Origin: Streptosporangium pseudovulgare
GTDB lineage: Bacteria; Actinomycetota; Actinomycetes; Streptosporangiales; Streptosporangiaceae
Direction: 5' to 3'
Length of the DNA stretch: 36,255 nucleotides
Assembly (NCBI RefSeq): GCF_014648055.1
Contig: NZ_BMQJ01000036.1
Location: forward strand, 1 to 36,255
Part shown: positions 26,019-32,983 of the stretch, piece by piece
Position numbering within the stretch: position 1 is the stretch's first letter
How the letters are laid out: every line of letters starts with the position of its first letter
The notes under the pieces: model-generated
The model's database searches: none
What the model saw: the letters and a program-made list of their open reading frames with translations, nothing else
What the model was told of the DNA's origin: nothing
Made by a program: the position numbers and the translations under genes

Positions 26019-26862
26019 GTTGACCGAGGAGCTGTCGCACGTGAAGGCCGAGGAGCCCGGCGTCCCCAGCACGGACGTCAGGGTGCACCCTGACCCCGAG
26101 CCCGCCGGCAAGGACAAGGAGCGCGTCCCCACGGTCATCGTGGACGACCTGCACATCATCTACCGCGTGTACGGCGCGGCCACCGACAACGAGAAGGGCA
26201 ACGCCGCCAACGCCCTGATGCGCCTCGTCAAGCGCCAGGGACGGCCCCAGATGAAGGAGGTGCACGCCGTACGCGGCGTGTCCTTCGTGGCCTACCACGG
26301 CGACGCCATCGGCATCGTCGGCCGTAACGGCTCCGGCAAGTCCACGATGCTGCGCGCCATCGCCGGCCTGCTGCCGCCGCACTCCGGCGCCGTCTACACC
26401 GACGGCCAGCCGTCCCTGCTCGGCGTCAACGCCGCGCTGATGCGCGAGCTCACCGGCGAGCGCAACATCGTGCTCGGCTGTTACGCCATGGGCATGAACC
26501 CCGCGCAGGTCAAGGAGAAGTACGACGACATCGTCGACTTCTCCGGCATCGGGGAGTTCGTCCAGTTCCCCATGTCCACCTACTCCTCGGGCATGGGCGC
26601 CCGCCTGCGCTTCGCCATCGCCTCGGCCAAGTCCCACGACGTGCTGCTCATCGACGAGGCCCTGGCCACCGGCGACCGGGAGTTCAAGCGCAAGAGCCAG
26701 GAGCGCATCAAGCAGATGCGCCAGGAGGCCGGCACGGTCTTCCTCGTCGCCCACAACCTCGACGTGATCGAGGAGACCTGCAACCGGGTCATCTGGCTGC
26801 ACAAGGGGAAGATCAAGATGGACGGCGACCCGAAGACGGTCCTCGCCGCCTACAACGCCTGA
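26011..26862 (+). CDS. ABC exporter ATPase (Wzt/TagH/RfbE type)
   Basis: A 283-residue ATPase partner of the permease. A ~45-residue charged N-terminal extension precedes the core. Walker A is GRNGSGKST at residues 104-112, the signature is the class-specific YSSGMGARLR at 191-200 and Walker B is VLLIDE at 211-216, then FLVAHNLDVI. RGVSFVAYHGDAIGIVG is typical of the TagH/Wzt class. It ends soon after the ATPase core (LAAYNA), so it lacks the C-terminal carbohydrate-binding domain of long Wzt proteins. The GTG start lies within the permease stop region with GAGGAG upstream; a GTG at 26041 is possible. Confidence 0.9.
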   Translation: MAELTEELSHVKAEEPGVPSTDVRVHPDPEPAGKDKERVPTVIVDDLHIIYRVYGAATDNEKGNAANALMRLVKRQGRPQMKEVHAVRGVSFVAYHGDAIGIVGRNGSGKSTMLRAIAGLLPPHSGAVYTDGQPSLLGVNAALMRELTGERNIVLGCYAMGMNPAQVKEKYDDIVDFSGIGEFVQFPMSTYSSGMGARLRFAIASAKSHDVLLIDEALATGDREFKRKSQERIKQMRQEAGTVFLVAHNLDVIEETCNRVIWLHKGKIKMDGDPKTVLAAYNA

Positions 26863-26874
26863 CCCGGGCAAGAT

Positions 26875-26897
26875 GGGAAGGTCCGAAAGACCGTCCC
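26875..26897 (+). terminator. Small hairpin after the exporter operon
   Basis: GGGAAGGTC and GACCGTCCC pair with one mismatch around CGAAA, between the exporter stop codon and the PEBP ribosome site. It could be a weak terminator or part of the PEBP leader. Confidence 0.35.
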
Positions 26898-26912
26898 ACC
26901 GGAGGTGAACCT

Positions 26913-27434
26913 GTGTCCTCGCGGCCACCGATCCCCTACGACTTCCTGCCGAAGGTCCCCGCGCTGACCGTCGAGAGCGACGACGTCCGCGACGGCGAGA
27001 CCATGTCCCGGACCCACGTGTTCGACGACTGGGGCTTCACCGGGGAGAACCTCTCCCCGCACCTGCGCTGGTCCGGCGCCCCCGAGGGCACGCTGAGCTA
27101 CGCCGTCACCTGCTACGACCCCGACGCCCCCACCGGCAGCGGGTTCTGGCACTGGCTGCTGTTCGACATCCCCGCCGACGTGACGGAGCTGCCGAGGGGC
27201 GCCGGGAGCGCCGACGGCGGGTTCGGCACCCACGGCCGCAACGACTACAGCACCAACGCCTACGGCGGCGCCGCCCCGCCGCCCGGCTGGCCGCACCGCT
27301 ACGTCTTCGCGGTGCACGCCCTCGACGTGGACAAGCTCGACCTGGGCCCCGACACCCCGCCGGCCGTGATCGGTTTCAACATCACCGCCCACACCCTGGC
27401 CCGCGGCTACATCGCGCCGGTCTACGAGAGCTGA
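26913..27434 (+). CDS. YbhB/YbcL-family PEBP protein (Raf kinase inhibitor-like)
   Basis: A 173-residue phosphatidylethanolamine-binding-like protein. It keeps the ligand-pocket motif DPDAPTGSGFWHWLLFDIP and the second motif GTHGRNDYSTNAYGGAAPPPGWPHRYVF, plus the typical opening of a strand after FTGENLSPHLRWSG. No signal peptide is present, so it is cytoplasmic. Bacterial members have no well-defined role. The GTG start has GGAGGTG six bases upstream. It may be read through from the exporter operon, 50 bases upstream, or have its own promoter. Confidence 0.93.
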   Translation: MSSRPPIPYDFLPKVPALTVESDDVRDGETMSRTHVFDDWGFTGENLSPHLRWSGAPEGTLSYAVTCYDPDAPTGSGFWHWLLFDIPADVTELPRGAGSADGGFGTHGRNDYSTNAYGGAAPPPGWPHRYVFAVHALDVDKLDLGPDTPPAVIGFNITAHTLARGYIAPVYES

Positions 27435-27594
27435 CCGCCGCCGCGCCGTCCCGCCCGGGACCGCCCGGACCGGCGCCCGCCGGACGTCCGCCCCGCCCGG
27501 ACGCGTCCCGGCACACCGGGTCCTCCCGGCGCCGCCGCGTCCGGCGCGCCGGGCGGGACCGCCGGCGCGTCTCCGGCGCGTCCGCCCCGATCCG

Positions 27595-27624
27595 CTGACA
27601 CGGCGATCAGCGTTCCGCTATGAT
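27595..27624 (+). promoter_or_regulatory. SOS-gene promoter (CTGACA-18-TATGAT)
   Basis: CTGACA and TATGAT with an 18-base spacer make a near-consensus promoter. The LexA box begins one base after the -10 hexamer. Confidence 0.65.
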
Positions 27625-27640
27625 TCGAACGTTGGTTCGA
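27625..27640. promoter_or_regulatory. LexA/SOS box TCGAAC-N4-GTTCGA
   Basis: A perfect palindrome matching the actinobacterial LexA operator consensus. It sits right behind the -10 box, where LexA would block polymerase. DNA damage should therefore induce the small gene downstream. Confidence 0.85.
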
Positions 27641-27655
27641 TCATTGGAAGTCGTC

Positions 27656-27835
27656 ATGGAGTGGGGGAGCGCGTTGCGAGAGCTGTCGACCGCGATCGAC
27701 CACCTGGCCGTCGAGGACCCATCCGAGATTCCCCGCCTCCAGCTCGCCGAGCAGCTCATCGAGCTGCACTGGCAGATGGCGCGACTCCAGGCCCAGATCG
27801 CCCGCCGCACCGCCGTACGGGCGCCGGGGGCCTGA
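27656..27835 (+). CDS. 59-residue SOS-controlled small protein (DUF222-like N-terminus)
   Basis: A short helical protein: residues 4-14 SALRELSTAID, then LPxxLAxxL-like PRLQLAEQLIELHWQMARLQAQIARR. This pattern resembles the first ~50 residues of DUF222/13E12-repeat HNH endonuclease proteins, whose promoters also often carry LexA boxes. The endonuclease part is absent: a stop codon follows TAVRAPGA. So it is either a decayed remnant with an intact promoter or a small protein in its own right. ATG 27656 has GGAAG upstream; the in-frame ATG at 27620 falls inside the -10 box and is rejected. Confidence 0.6.
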   Translation: MEWGSALRELSTAIDHLAVEDPSEIPRLQLAEQLIELHWQMARLQAQIARRTAVRAPGA

Positions 27836-27985
27836 GCGCGAGCGGGCCCGCGCGGGCCCGGAGCGTTCGGGAGCCCCGCGTGGGATCCCCGACCCCGGGA
27901 AGCGCGGCGCCCGGAGCACCTTACGTCCACCCGGAAGGCGCGCGAGACCGGACTTCGGCGGCCGGTCGCGCCGCGCGGCACGACG

Positions 27986-28023
27986 GAGAGGGGGCGGCCG
28001 ACACCTGTCGGCCGCCCCCTCTC
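27986..28023. terminator. Perfect 17-bp hairpin terminator
   Basis: GAGAGGGGGCGGCCGAC pairs fully with its complement around the loop ACCT. It lies 150 bases past the SOS gene. Confidence 0.85.
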
Positions 28024-28075
28024 CTCGTCACGGTCGGCCGGCCCCCGGTGGGCGCCGTGGCCGGTGCCCGTCCCG

Positions 28076-28111
28076 GATTCCGTCCCGCGGAATGATCCGC
28101 GGGACGGAATC
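28076..28111. terminator. Perfect 16-bp hairpin terminator
   Basis: GATTCCGTCCCGCGGA pairs fully with its complement around ATGA. It lies about 50 bases past the Met-rich gene on the minus strand and most likely ends that transcript. Confidence 0.85.
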
Positions 28112-28163
28112 GAGCCGTCCGGCGGCGCCCACGATCGTCCACACGGGCGCCGCCCGGTCGCCG

Positions 28164-28517
28164 TCAGCGGCCCATGACCACCAGCGGCATGCCGCCCATC
28201 GGCATCCCGCCCATCTGCATGCCGCCCATCGGCATGCCACCGATGGGCATCCCGCCCATCGGCATCCCGCCCATCGGCATGCCGCCGCCCAGCGGCATCA
28301 TCATGGGCGGCACGCCCGTCTCGCCGCCGCCGTTGAGGCCGAGCGACCCGATCGGCTGGCCGAGCAGGTTGAGGTTGTCGAGCTGCAGGCCGAGGATGCC
28401 CAGCAGGTTGTCGTTCCCGCCGATGCCGCTGTCCGTCGCCGCCTGGGCGGGGGCGCACACCGTCGCCGCGATGCCGAACGCCGCGACGGCCACGGCCGTC
28501 TTGATGATCTTCTTCAT
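28164..28517 (-). CDS. Secreted Met/Gly-rich repeat protein (GGMPM repeats)
   Basis: A 117-residue exported protein. Residues 1-26 are a Sec signal peptide (MKKIIKTAV..., cleavage after AQA). The mature N-terminus (DSGIGGNDNLLGILGLQLDNLNLL) is Leu/Asn-rich. The C-terminal half is methionine-rich: VPPMMMPLGGG, then about seven GGMPM-type pentapeptides with small variations. No cysteine lies in the mature part. Clustered methionines can bind Cu(I) in other secreted proteins, but that is only an analogy here. GGGAAGGC precedes the ATG. Neighbours give no functional hint. Confidence 0.75.
   Translation of the reverse strand: MKKIIKTAVAVAAFGIAATVCAPAQAATDSGIGGNDNLLGILGLQLDNLNLLGQPIGSLGLNGGGETGVPPMMMPLGGGMPMGGMPMGGMPIGGMPMGGMQMGGMPMGGMPLVVMGR
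28185..28291. repeat. 15-bp coding repeats of the Met-rich protein
   Basis: About seven tandem units close to CATGCCGCCCATCGG encode the GGMPM pentapeptides on the minus strand. The units are near-identical at DNA level, which points to recent expansion or slippage. Confidence 0.75.
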
Positions 28518-28774
28518 GGTTGCCTTCCCAGCTTCTCTTCGGCCCGCTTCGCTCCCGGAGTCTTTTCGGGCAGCGGGCTCTGGACCCTGTGTCGCCGGCG
28601 GGCGCGATGTGAAGGGTGCGCGGAGAACGCGCCGGCCGGGAACCGCTCGGCATTTGTATCCCAGGCCCGACGGCGCGAGATCGGCCTTTGGCCAGCTGAT
28701 TACCCTCCTGGTCCTGGCCGTCCCGTCCCCGGGTGCCCGCTTGACCGACCGCGGTGGATACGGAGTCCTCCACG

Positions 28775-28874
28775 TCTCGGCCTTTGGCTTTCCCGCCGAC
28801 GGCCCACCTTCCCCGCCGCCCCTGTCTCGGCCCTTGGACTTCCCGCCGACGACGCACCTTCCCCACCGCCCTTC
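28775..28874. repeat. Two imperfect 50-bp tandem units
   Basis: Two units with exact 50-base period, both starting TCTCGGCC and sharing CTTCCCGCCGACG and CACCTTCCCC. They differ at a handful of positions. A short related piece (TCGGCCTTTGGC) occurs near 28680. Pyrimidine-rich on the plus strand. Confidence 0.75.
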
Positions 28875-28966
28875 CGGCCCCGGGCCGCACGACCCTCCAC
28901 GTGGCCGGCCCTCCCCGGCGCTCCGGCCGGCCCGGCGGCACTCCTCCGGAAATCACCGGATTCACC

Positions 28967-28980
28967 TATCGCGATATATC
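28967..28980. promoter_or_regulatory. TATCGCGATATATC palindromes, probable operator
   Basis: TATCGCGATA and GATATATC overlap. The element occupies the expected -35 position of the DUF1707 promoter, so a bound regulator would block it. Confidence 0.5.
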
Positions 28981-28989
28981 TTGTCCGCG

Positions 28990-28995
28990 TACAAT
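28990..28995 (+). promoter_or_regulatory. -10 element of the DUF1707 gene (leaderless)
   Basis: TACAAT is near-consensus and lies six bases before the ATG. No ribosome site precedes the start. Confidence 0.6.
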
Positions 28996-29001
28996 CGGCG
29001 C

Positions 29002-29616
29002 ATGACCTCCCTCGACCCCGCCGCCCGCGTGTCCGGCCTCGCCCCGCAGGGGGCCGACCCCGCGCTGCGCGCCTCCGACGCCGACCGCGACCGCGTGGCG
29101 AACGTGCTGAGCGAAGCCCTCGCCTCCGGCAGGCTCACCAGCCTCGAACACGCCGACCGCCTGGAGGCGACCTACAACGCCGTGACCGTGGGCGAGCTCG
29201 CCCCGATCACCCGCGACCTGCCCGACACCACCCCGGCCGGCGCCGGCGCCGCCCCCGTCCGGCAGGAGGTCGGCGCGGTCTTCAGCAAGGTGATCCGCGG
29301 AGGGCGCTGGATCGCCGGGCGCCACACGGCGCTGAACGCGACCTTCGGCGCCCTGATCGTCGACCTGTCCGACGCCGTGCTCCCCGGCCGGGAGATCACC
29401 CTTGAGGTCGACTGCCGCTTCAGCAAGATGATCGTCAGGGTCCCCGAGAACTCACACGTCATCGACGAGGTCGGCGCGCTGTTCGCCAAGCGCAGCATCT
29501 CCGGCGGCGTCGGTGCCGCGGACGGGCCCGTCATCAGGGTCGTCGGCAACGTCGCCTTCGGGAAGATCATCATCTCGCGGGAGACCACCGACTGGAACCT
29601 TCCCCCCAGGCGCTGA
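29002..29616 (+). CDS. DUF1707 protein with LiaF-like C-terminal domain
   Basis: A 204-residue protein. Residues ~23-75 are a DUF1707/SHOCT-like domain (LRASDADRDRVANVLSEALASGRLTSLEHADRLEATYNAVTVGEL in parts). Residues ~95-200 form repeated beta-strand units (ALNATFGALIVDLSDA, DCRFSKMIVRVPE, VVGNVAFGKIIISRE) like the C-terminal domain of cell-wall-stress LiaF/YvqF proteins. No membrane helix is seen, so it is soluble or peripheral. The family is abundant in actinobacteria without a fixed role. The ATG fits a leaderless promoter overlapped by a palindromic operator. Confidence 0.85.
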   Translation: MTSLDPAARVSGLAPQGADPALRASDADRDRVANVLSEALASGRLTSLEHADRLEATYNAVTVGELAPITRDLPDTTPAGAGAAPVRQEVGAVFSKVIRGGRWIAGRHTALNATFGALIVDLSDAVLPGREITLEVDCRFSKMIVRVPENSHVIDEVGALFAKRSISGGVGAADGPVIRVVGNVAFGKIIISRETTDWNLPPRR

Positions 29617-29663
29617 GACCCCCACCGGCCGATACCCTCCCGAACCCGGAAACCTTCCCCGGG

Positions 29664-29689
29664 TCCCGGGGCGCTTTCGGACCCCGGGA
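29664..29689 (+). terminator. Hairpin after the DUF1707 gene
   Basis: TCCCGGGG and CCCCGGGA pair over 8 bp with a ten-base loop, about 50 bases past the stop codon. Confidence 0.5.
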
Positions 29690-29787
29690 ACGAGGACCGC
29701 ACCGGCGGGCCCGGCACCCCGGAGGACCGAGTCCGCGGTCGTCCCGCCTACGATGCGGGCATCCCCTTTCCCGCACGAGGTGACCGC

Positions 29788-30897
29788 TTGCCTGACACCG
29801 ACGCCCCAGGCGTCCCGCCCATCGCCCTGGACGCCATGGGCGGCGACCACGCTCCCGACGAGATCGTCGCGGGGGCCGTGCGGGCCGTACGGGAACACGG
29901 GGTGCCCGTCCTCCTGGTAGGCGCGCCCCGGCCCCTCCACGAGGCGCTCTCCCGGCATGACGCGCTCACCGAGATCCCCATCGTGCGGGCCGAGGAGGCC
30001 CTCGCCATGGACGAGGGCGCCCTGGCGAGCCTGCGCCGCCCGCGCTCCAGCATCGCCGTCGCCTGCCATCTCGTACGGCGGGGCGACGCCTGCGCCGTGG
30101 TCTCCGCCGGATCCACCGCCGGGGTGGTCGCCACCGGCAAGCTACGGCTCCGCAGCCAGCCCGGGGTGCTCCGGCCCGCCATCGCGGTCGCCCTGCCGAC
30201 CCGGCCCGTCCCCACCATCCTGCTGGACGCCGGAGCGAACGCCGAGGTCAAGCCCGAGATGCTGGTGCAGTTCGCCCACCTCGGCTCCGCCTACGCACAG
30301 GCCTGCCTGGACATCCCCGACCCCAGGATCGGCCTGCTCACCATCGGCAGTGAGCCGGAGAAGGGCAACAAGCTCGTCCGGCGGGCCCACGAACTGCTGG
30401 CCGCCGCGCCGGGACTGAACTTCACCGGCAACATCGAGGGACACGACCTGCTCACCGGGGTGGCCGACGTCATCGTCACCGACGGCTTCACCGGCAACGT
30501 GGCGCTCAAGACCATGGAGGGCAGCGTCCGCTACGCCTTCTCGGAGCTGGGCGCCACGCTCCGGGAGAGCCACGCGGCCCGGCTGGGCGGCCTGCTGCAG
30601 CGCAGGCGCCTCCGGGGCCTCCACCGTCGGCTCGACCCGGAGGTCCACGGCGGGGCCGTACTGCTCGGCCTGAACGGCACCGTGGTCATCGCGCACGGGG
30701 CGTCCCGGGCCGGCGGCGTCAGCGCCGCGTGCGTCCTGGCGGCCGAGCTGGCCCGGCGGGGCGTGGTGGCGCGGGTGGGAGAGCGCCTGGCCTCCTCCCG
30801 GTCGCACCGCCTCTGGGGACGGCCGTCCCCGCCCGCACCCCCGCCCCCATCACCGGCGGCGTCCCCGTCGAACCCCGGCGACGGCCACCCGGGGTGA
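29788..30897 (+). CDS. plsX: Phosphate acyltransferase PlsX
   Basis: A 369-residue soluble enzyme that makes acyl-phosphate from acyl-ACP for phospholipid synthesis. It shows IALDAMGGDHAPDEIV, VVSAGSTAGVVATG, ILLDAGANAEVKPEMLVQFA, IGSEPEKGN, FTGNIEGHDLLTGVADVIVTDGFTGN in parts, and GGAVLLGLNG ... IAHGAS. The usual SAGNTGA is SAGSTAG here. About 30 extra Pro/Ser-rich residues form the C-terminus. The TTG start has GAGGTG five bases upstream. PlsX commonly lies with rpmF or fab genes; none are here, so this may be a stand-alone or second copy. TACGAT upstream may be its -10. Confidence 0.92.
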   Translation: MPDTDAPGVPPIALDAMGGDHAPDEIVAGAVRAVREHGVPVLLVGAPRPLHEALSRHDALTEIPIVRAEEALAMDEGALASLRRPRSSIAVACHLVRRGDACAVVSAGSTAGVVATGKLRLRSQPGVLRPAIAVALPTRPVPTILLDAGANAEVKPEMLVQFAHLGSAYAQACLDIPDPRIGLLTIGSEPEKGNKLVRRAHELLAAAPGLNFTGNIEGHDLLTGVADVIVTDGFTGNVALKTMEGSVRYAFSELGATLRESHAARLGGLLQRRRLRGLHRRLDPEVHGGAVLLGLNGTVVIAHGASRAGGVSAACVLAAELARRGVVARVGERLASSRSHRLWGRPSPPAPPPPSPAASPSNPGDGHPG

Positions 30898-31044
30898 GAC
30901 CGCCGGACGAGTGAGACCGCCGGAGCCGTCGCACCGGACAGACCCTCGCGCGGATGGGACCGCCGCGTCGGAGAGGTCACCGGACAAGGCGACGCGAGCC
31001 CGCACGGCCTCGCCGGCGGCCGTTTTCAAGATCATGTCATCGGT

Positions 31045-31054
31045 CGATATATCG
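31045..31054. promoter_or_regulatory. CGATATATCG palindrome upstream of argS
   Basis: A perfect 10-bp palindrome sharing CGATATATC with the element before the DUF1707 gene. It lies just before the expected -35 of argS. Confidence 0.4.
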
Positions 31055-31077
31055 CCGGTTCACCGCAGGCCAACCGA

Positions 31078-31083
31078 TACCCT
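31078..31083 (+). promoter_or_regulatory. -10 element of argS (leaderless)
   Basis: TACCCT ends six bases before the ATG. No ribosome site is present in those six bases or directly upstream. Confidence 0.45.
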
Positions 31084-31089
31084 TGACAC

Positions 31090-32838
31090 ATGACCGACCC
31101 GCAGCTCGTGCTCACCGAGCGCGTCCAGCAGGCGCTGGCCGCCGCATTCGGTGCGGAGTACGCCACCGCAGATCCGCTGATCCGTCCCTCGCAGTTCGCT
31201 GACTACCAGGCGAACGTCGCGATGAGCCTGAGCAAGCGACTGCGACGGGCCCCGCGCGAGGTCGCCCAGGAGATCGCCGACCGCCTCTCCGGCGCGAGCG
31301 GGGAAGGCCGGCCCTTCCCCGGCACCGTCGAGGTCAGCGGCCCCGGCTTCCTGAACATCACCCTCTCCGACGACTGGATCACCGGCCAGGTCGCCGAGCT
31401 GCTCACCGACCCGCGGGCCGGCGTCCCCGAGACCCCGTCACCGCAGACCGTCGTGATCGACTACTCCGCGCCCAACGCGGCCAAGGAGATGCACGTCGGC
31501 CACCTGCGCACCACCATCGTCGGCGACGCGCTCGTCCGCGTCCACGAGCACCTCGGCAACCGGGTCGTCCGGCAGAACCACCTGGGCGACTGGGGCACCC
31601 CGTTCGGCATGCTCATCGAGCACCTCCTCGACATCGGCGAGGAGGCCGCCGTGGCGCAGCTGGAGGCCGGCGAGGGCAACGCCTACTACCAGGCCGCCCG
31701 CGCGAAGTTCGACAGCGACCCCGAGTTCAACCGGCGCGCCCGCGCCCGCGTGGTCACCCTCCAGGCCGAGGAGCCGGAGACCATGCGCCTGTGGCACATC
31801 TTCATGGACGCCACGGTCCGCTACTTCAACAAGGTCTACACCCAGCTCGGCGTGACGCTGACCGACGCCGACATCGCCGGCGAGAGCATGTACAACCCCA
31901 TGCTCGCCCAGGTCTGCGACGAGCTGCAGGAGCACGGCATCGCCGTGATCAGCGACGGCGCGCTCTGCGTCTTCCCGCCCGGCTTCACCGGCCGCGAGGG
32001 CCAGCCGCTCCCGTTCATGATCCGCAAGAGCGACGGCGGGTACGGCTACGCCACCACCGACATGGCGACGATCCGCTACCGCGTCCAGGACCTCAAGGCC
32101 GACCGCCTCCTCTACGTGATCGGCGCCACCCAGGCCCTGCACATGTCGATGCTGTACGCCTCCGCCCGGATGGCCGGCTGGCTGCCCGACCACGTCAGCG
32201 CCGAGCACGTCCAGATCGGCAGCGTGCTGGGCAGCGACGGCAAGATGTTCAAGACCCGCAGCGGCGAGTCCATCAAGCTGCTCGACCTGCTCGCCGAGGC
32301 CGAGACCAGGGCCGCCGCGGTGATCGCCGAACGCGACTACGACGAGGCGACCCGCGCGGAGATCGCGCACGCCGTCGGCATGGGCGCGGTCAAGTACGCC
32401 GACCTGTCGGTCGGCCACGACAGCGAGTACGTCTTCGACTTCGACCGCATGCTCGCCCTGACCGGCAACACCGGCCCCTACCTGCAGTACGCCACCGCCC
32501 GGATCCGCTCCATCTTCCGCAAGGGAGGGATCGACCCGGCGGAGGCGACCGGCCCGATCGTCCTCGGCCACCCGGCCGAGCGCGCCCTCGCCCTCCGGCT
32601 CCTCGGGTTCGCCCCGGCCGTGCTGGAGATGGCCGAAGGTTCGGTCCCGCACAAGCTCGCCGCCTACCTCTTCGAGACCGCGAGCACCCTCACCACCTTC
32701 TACGAGCACTGCCCCGTGCTCAAGGAGGGCGTCGAGCCGGCCACCCGCGCCTCGCGCCTGGCCCTGCTCGCGCTGACCCTGCGCGTCCTGGGGACCGGCC
32801 TGGACCTGCTCGGCATCCCGGTGCCCGAGCGCATGTGA
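31090..32838 (+). CDS. argS: Arginyl-tRNA synthetase
   Basis: A 582-residue class I synthetase that charges tRNA-Arg. The N-terminal Add-1 domain spans about residues 1-110. DYSAPNAAKEMHVGHLRT holds the HIGH motif as HVGH at 135-138. The KMSKS-equivalent is GKMFKTRSG. The DALR anticodon-binding domain ends with GLDLLGIPVPERM, the canonical C-terminus of the family. It is complete and of normal length. It appears to be transcribed alone from a leaderless promoter and ends in a 19-bp terminator. lysA/hom/thr genes that often follow argS in actinobacteria are absent here. Confidence 0.97.
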   Translation: MTDPQLVLTERVQQALAAAFGAEYATADPLIRPSQFADYQANVAMSLSKRLRRAPREVAQEIADRLSGASGEGRPFPGTVEVSGPGFLNITLSDDWITGQVAELLTDPRAGVPETPSPQTVVIDYSAPNAAKEMHVGHLRTTIVGDALVRVHEHLGNRVVRQNHLGDWGTPFGMLIEHLLDIGEEAAVAQLEAGEGNAYYQAARAKFDSDPEFNRRARARVVTLQAEEPETMRLWHIFMDATVRYFNKVYTQLGVTLTDADIAGESMYNPMLAQVCDELQEHGIAVISDGALCVFPPGFTGREGQPLPFMIRKSDGGYGYATTDMATIRYRVQDLKADRLLYVIGATQALHMSMLYASARMAGWLPDHVSAEHVQIGSVLGSDGKMFKTRSGESIKLLDLLAEAETRAAAVIAERDYDEATRAEIAHAVGMGAVKYADLSVGHDSEYVFDFDRMLALTGNTGPYLQYATARIRSIFRKGGIDPAEATGPIVLGHPAERALALRLLGFAPAVLEMAEGSVPHKLAAYLFETASTLTTFYEHCPVLKEGVEPATRASRLALLALTLRVLGTGLDLLGIPVPERM

Positions 32839-32847
32839 GATCATCGA

Positions 32848-32890
32848 CCGGATGATCGCCTTGATTCGGTAAATCGAGGCGATCATCCGG
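32848..32890 (+). terminator. argS terminator
   Basis: A 19-bp stem (CCGGATGATCGCCTTGATT with its complement, one G-U pair) with a five-base loop, ten bases after the argS stop. Confidence 0.85.
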
Positions 32891-32983
32891 CAAAGTTGGA
32901 TTCGGCGCGCCTCCCGACGGGGATGACCGGATCGCACTACGCTGGCGCGGTCAGTCGGTCACGATTTCGGAGAGTTCTCTGCC

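Larger units (their letters stand above)
27836..28163. other. Intergenic region with two large hairpins
   Basis: No gene is seen. The region between the SOS gene and the convergent Met-rich gene carries two long perfect stems, listed separately, roughly 50 bases apart. Confidence 0.6.
28518..29001. other. Intergenic region with a tandem repeat
   Basis: About 480 bases with no convincing gene. It contains the Met-rich gene leader, a 50-bp tandem repeat, and at the right end the operator-like palindrome and leaderless promoter of the DUF1707 gene. A minus-strand reading frame stays open through it but has no family likeness. Confidence 0.5.

Noticed and set aside
27620..27655. Upstream in-frame ATG as start of the SOS-controlled small protein
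   Set aside because: It lies within the TATGAT -10 box and the LexA operator, upstream of any likely transcription start.
28187..28290. Regular short repeats that could suggest a CRISPR array
   Set aside because: The 15-bp units are tandem without spacers and encode in-frame GGMPM pentapeptides behind a signal peptide.
27607..28965. A minus-strand frame of about 450 codons across the SOS gene, hairpins and Met-rich gene
   Set aside because: It crosses two strong terminators and a signal-peptide gene in another frame, and its translation is Arg/Gly-rich without motifs.
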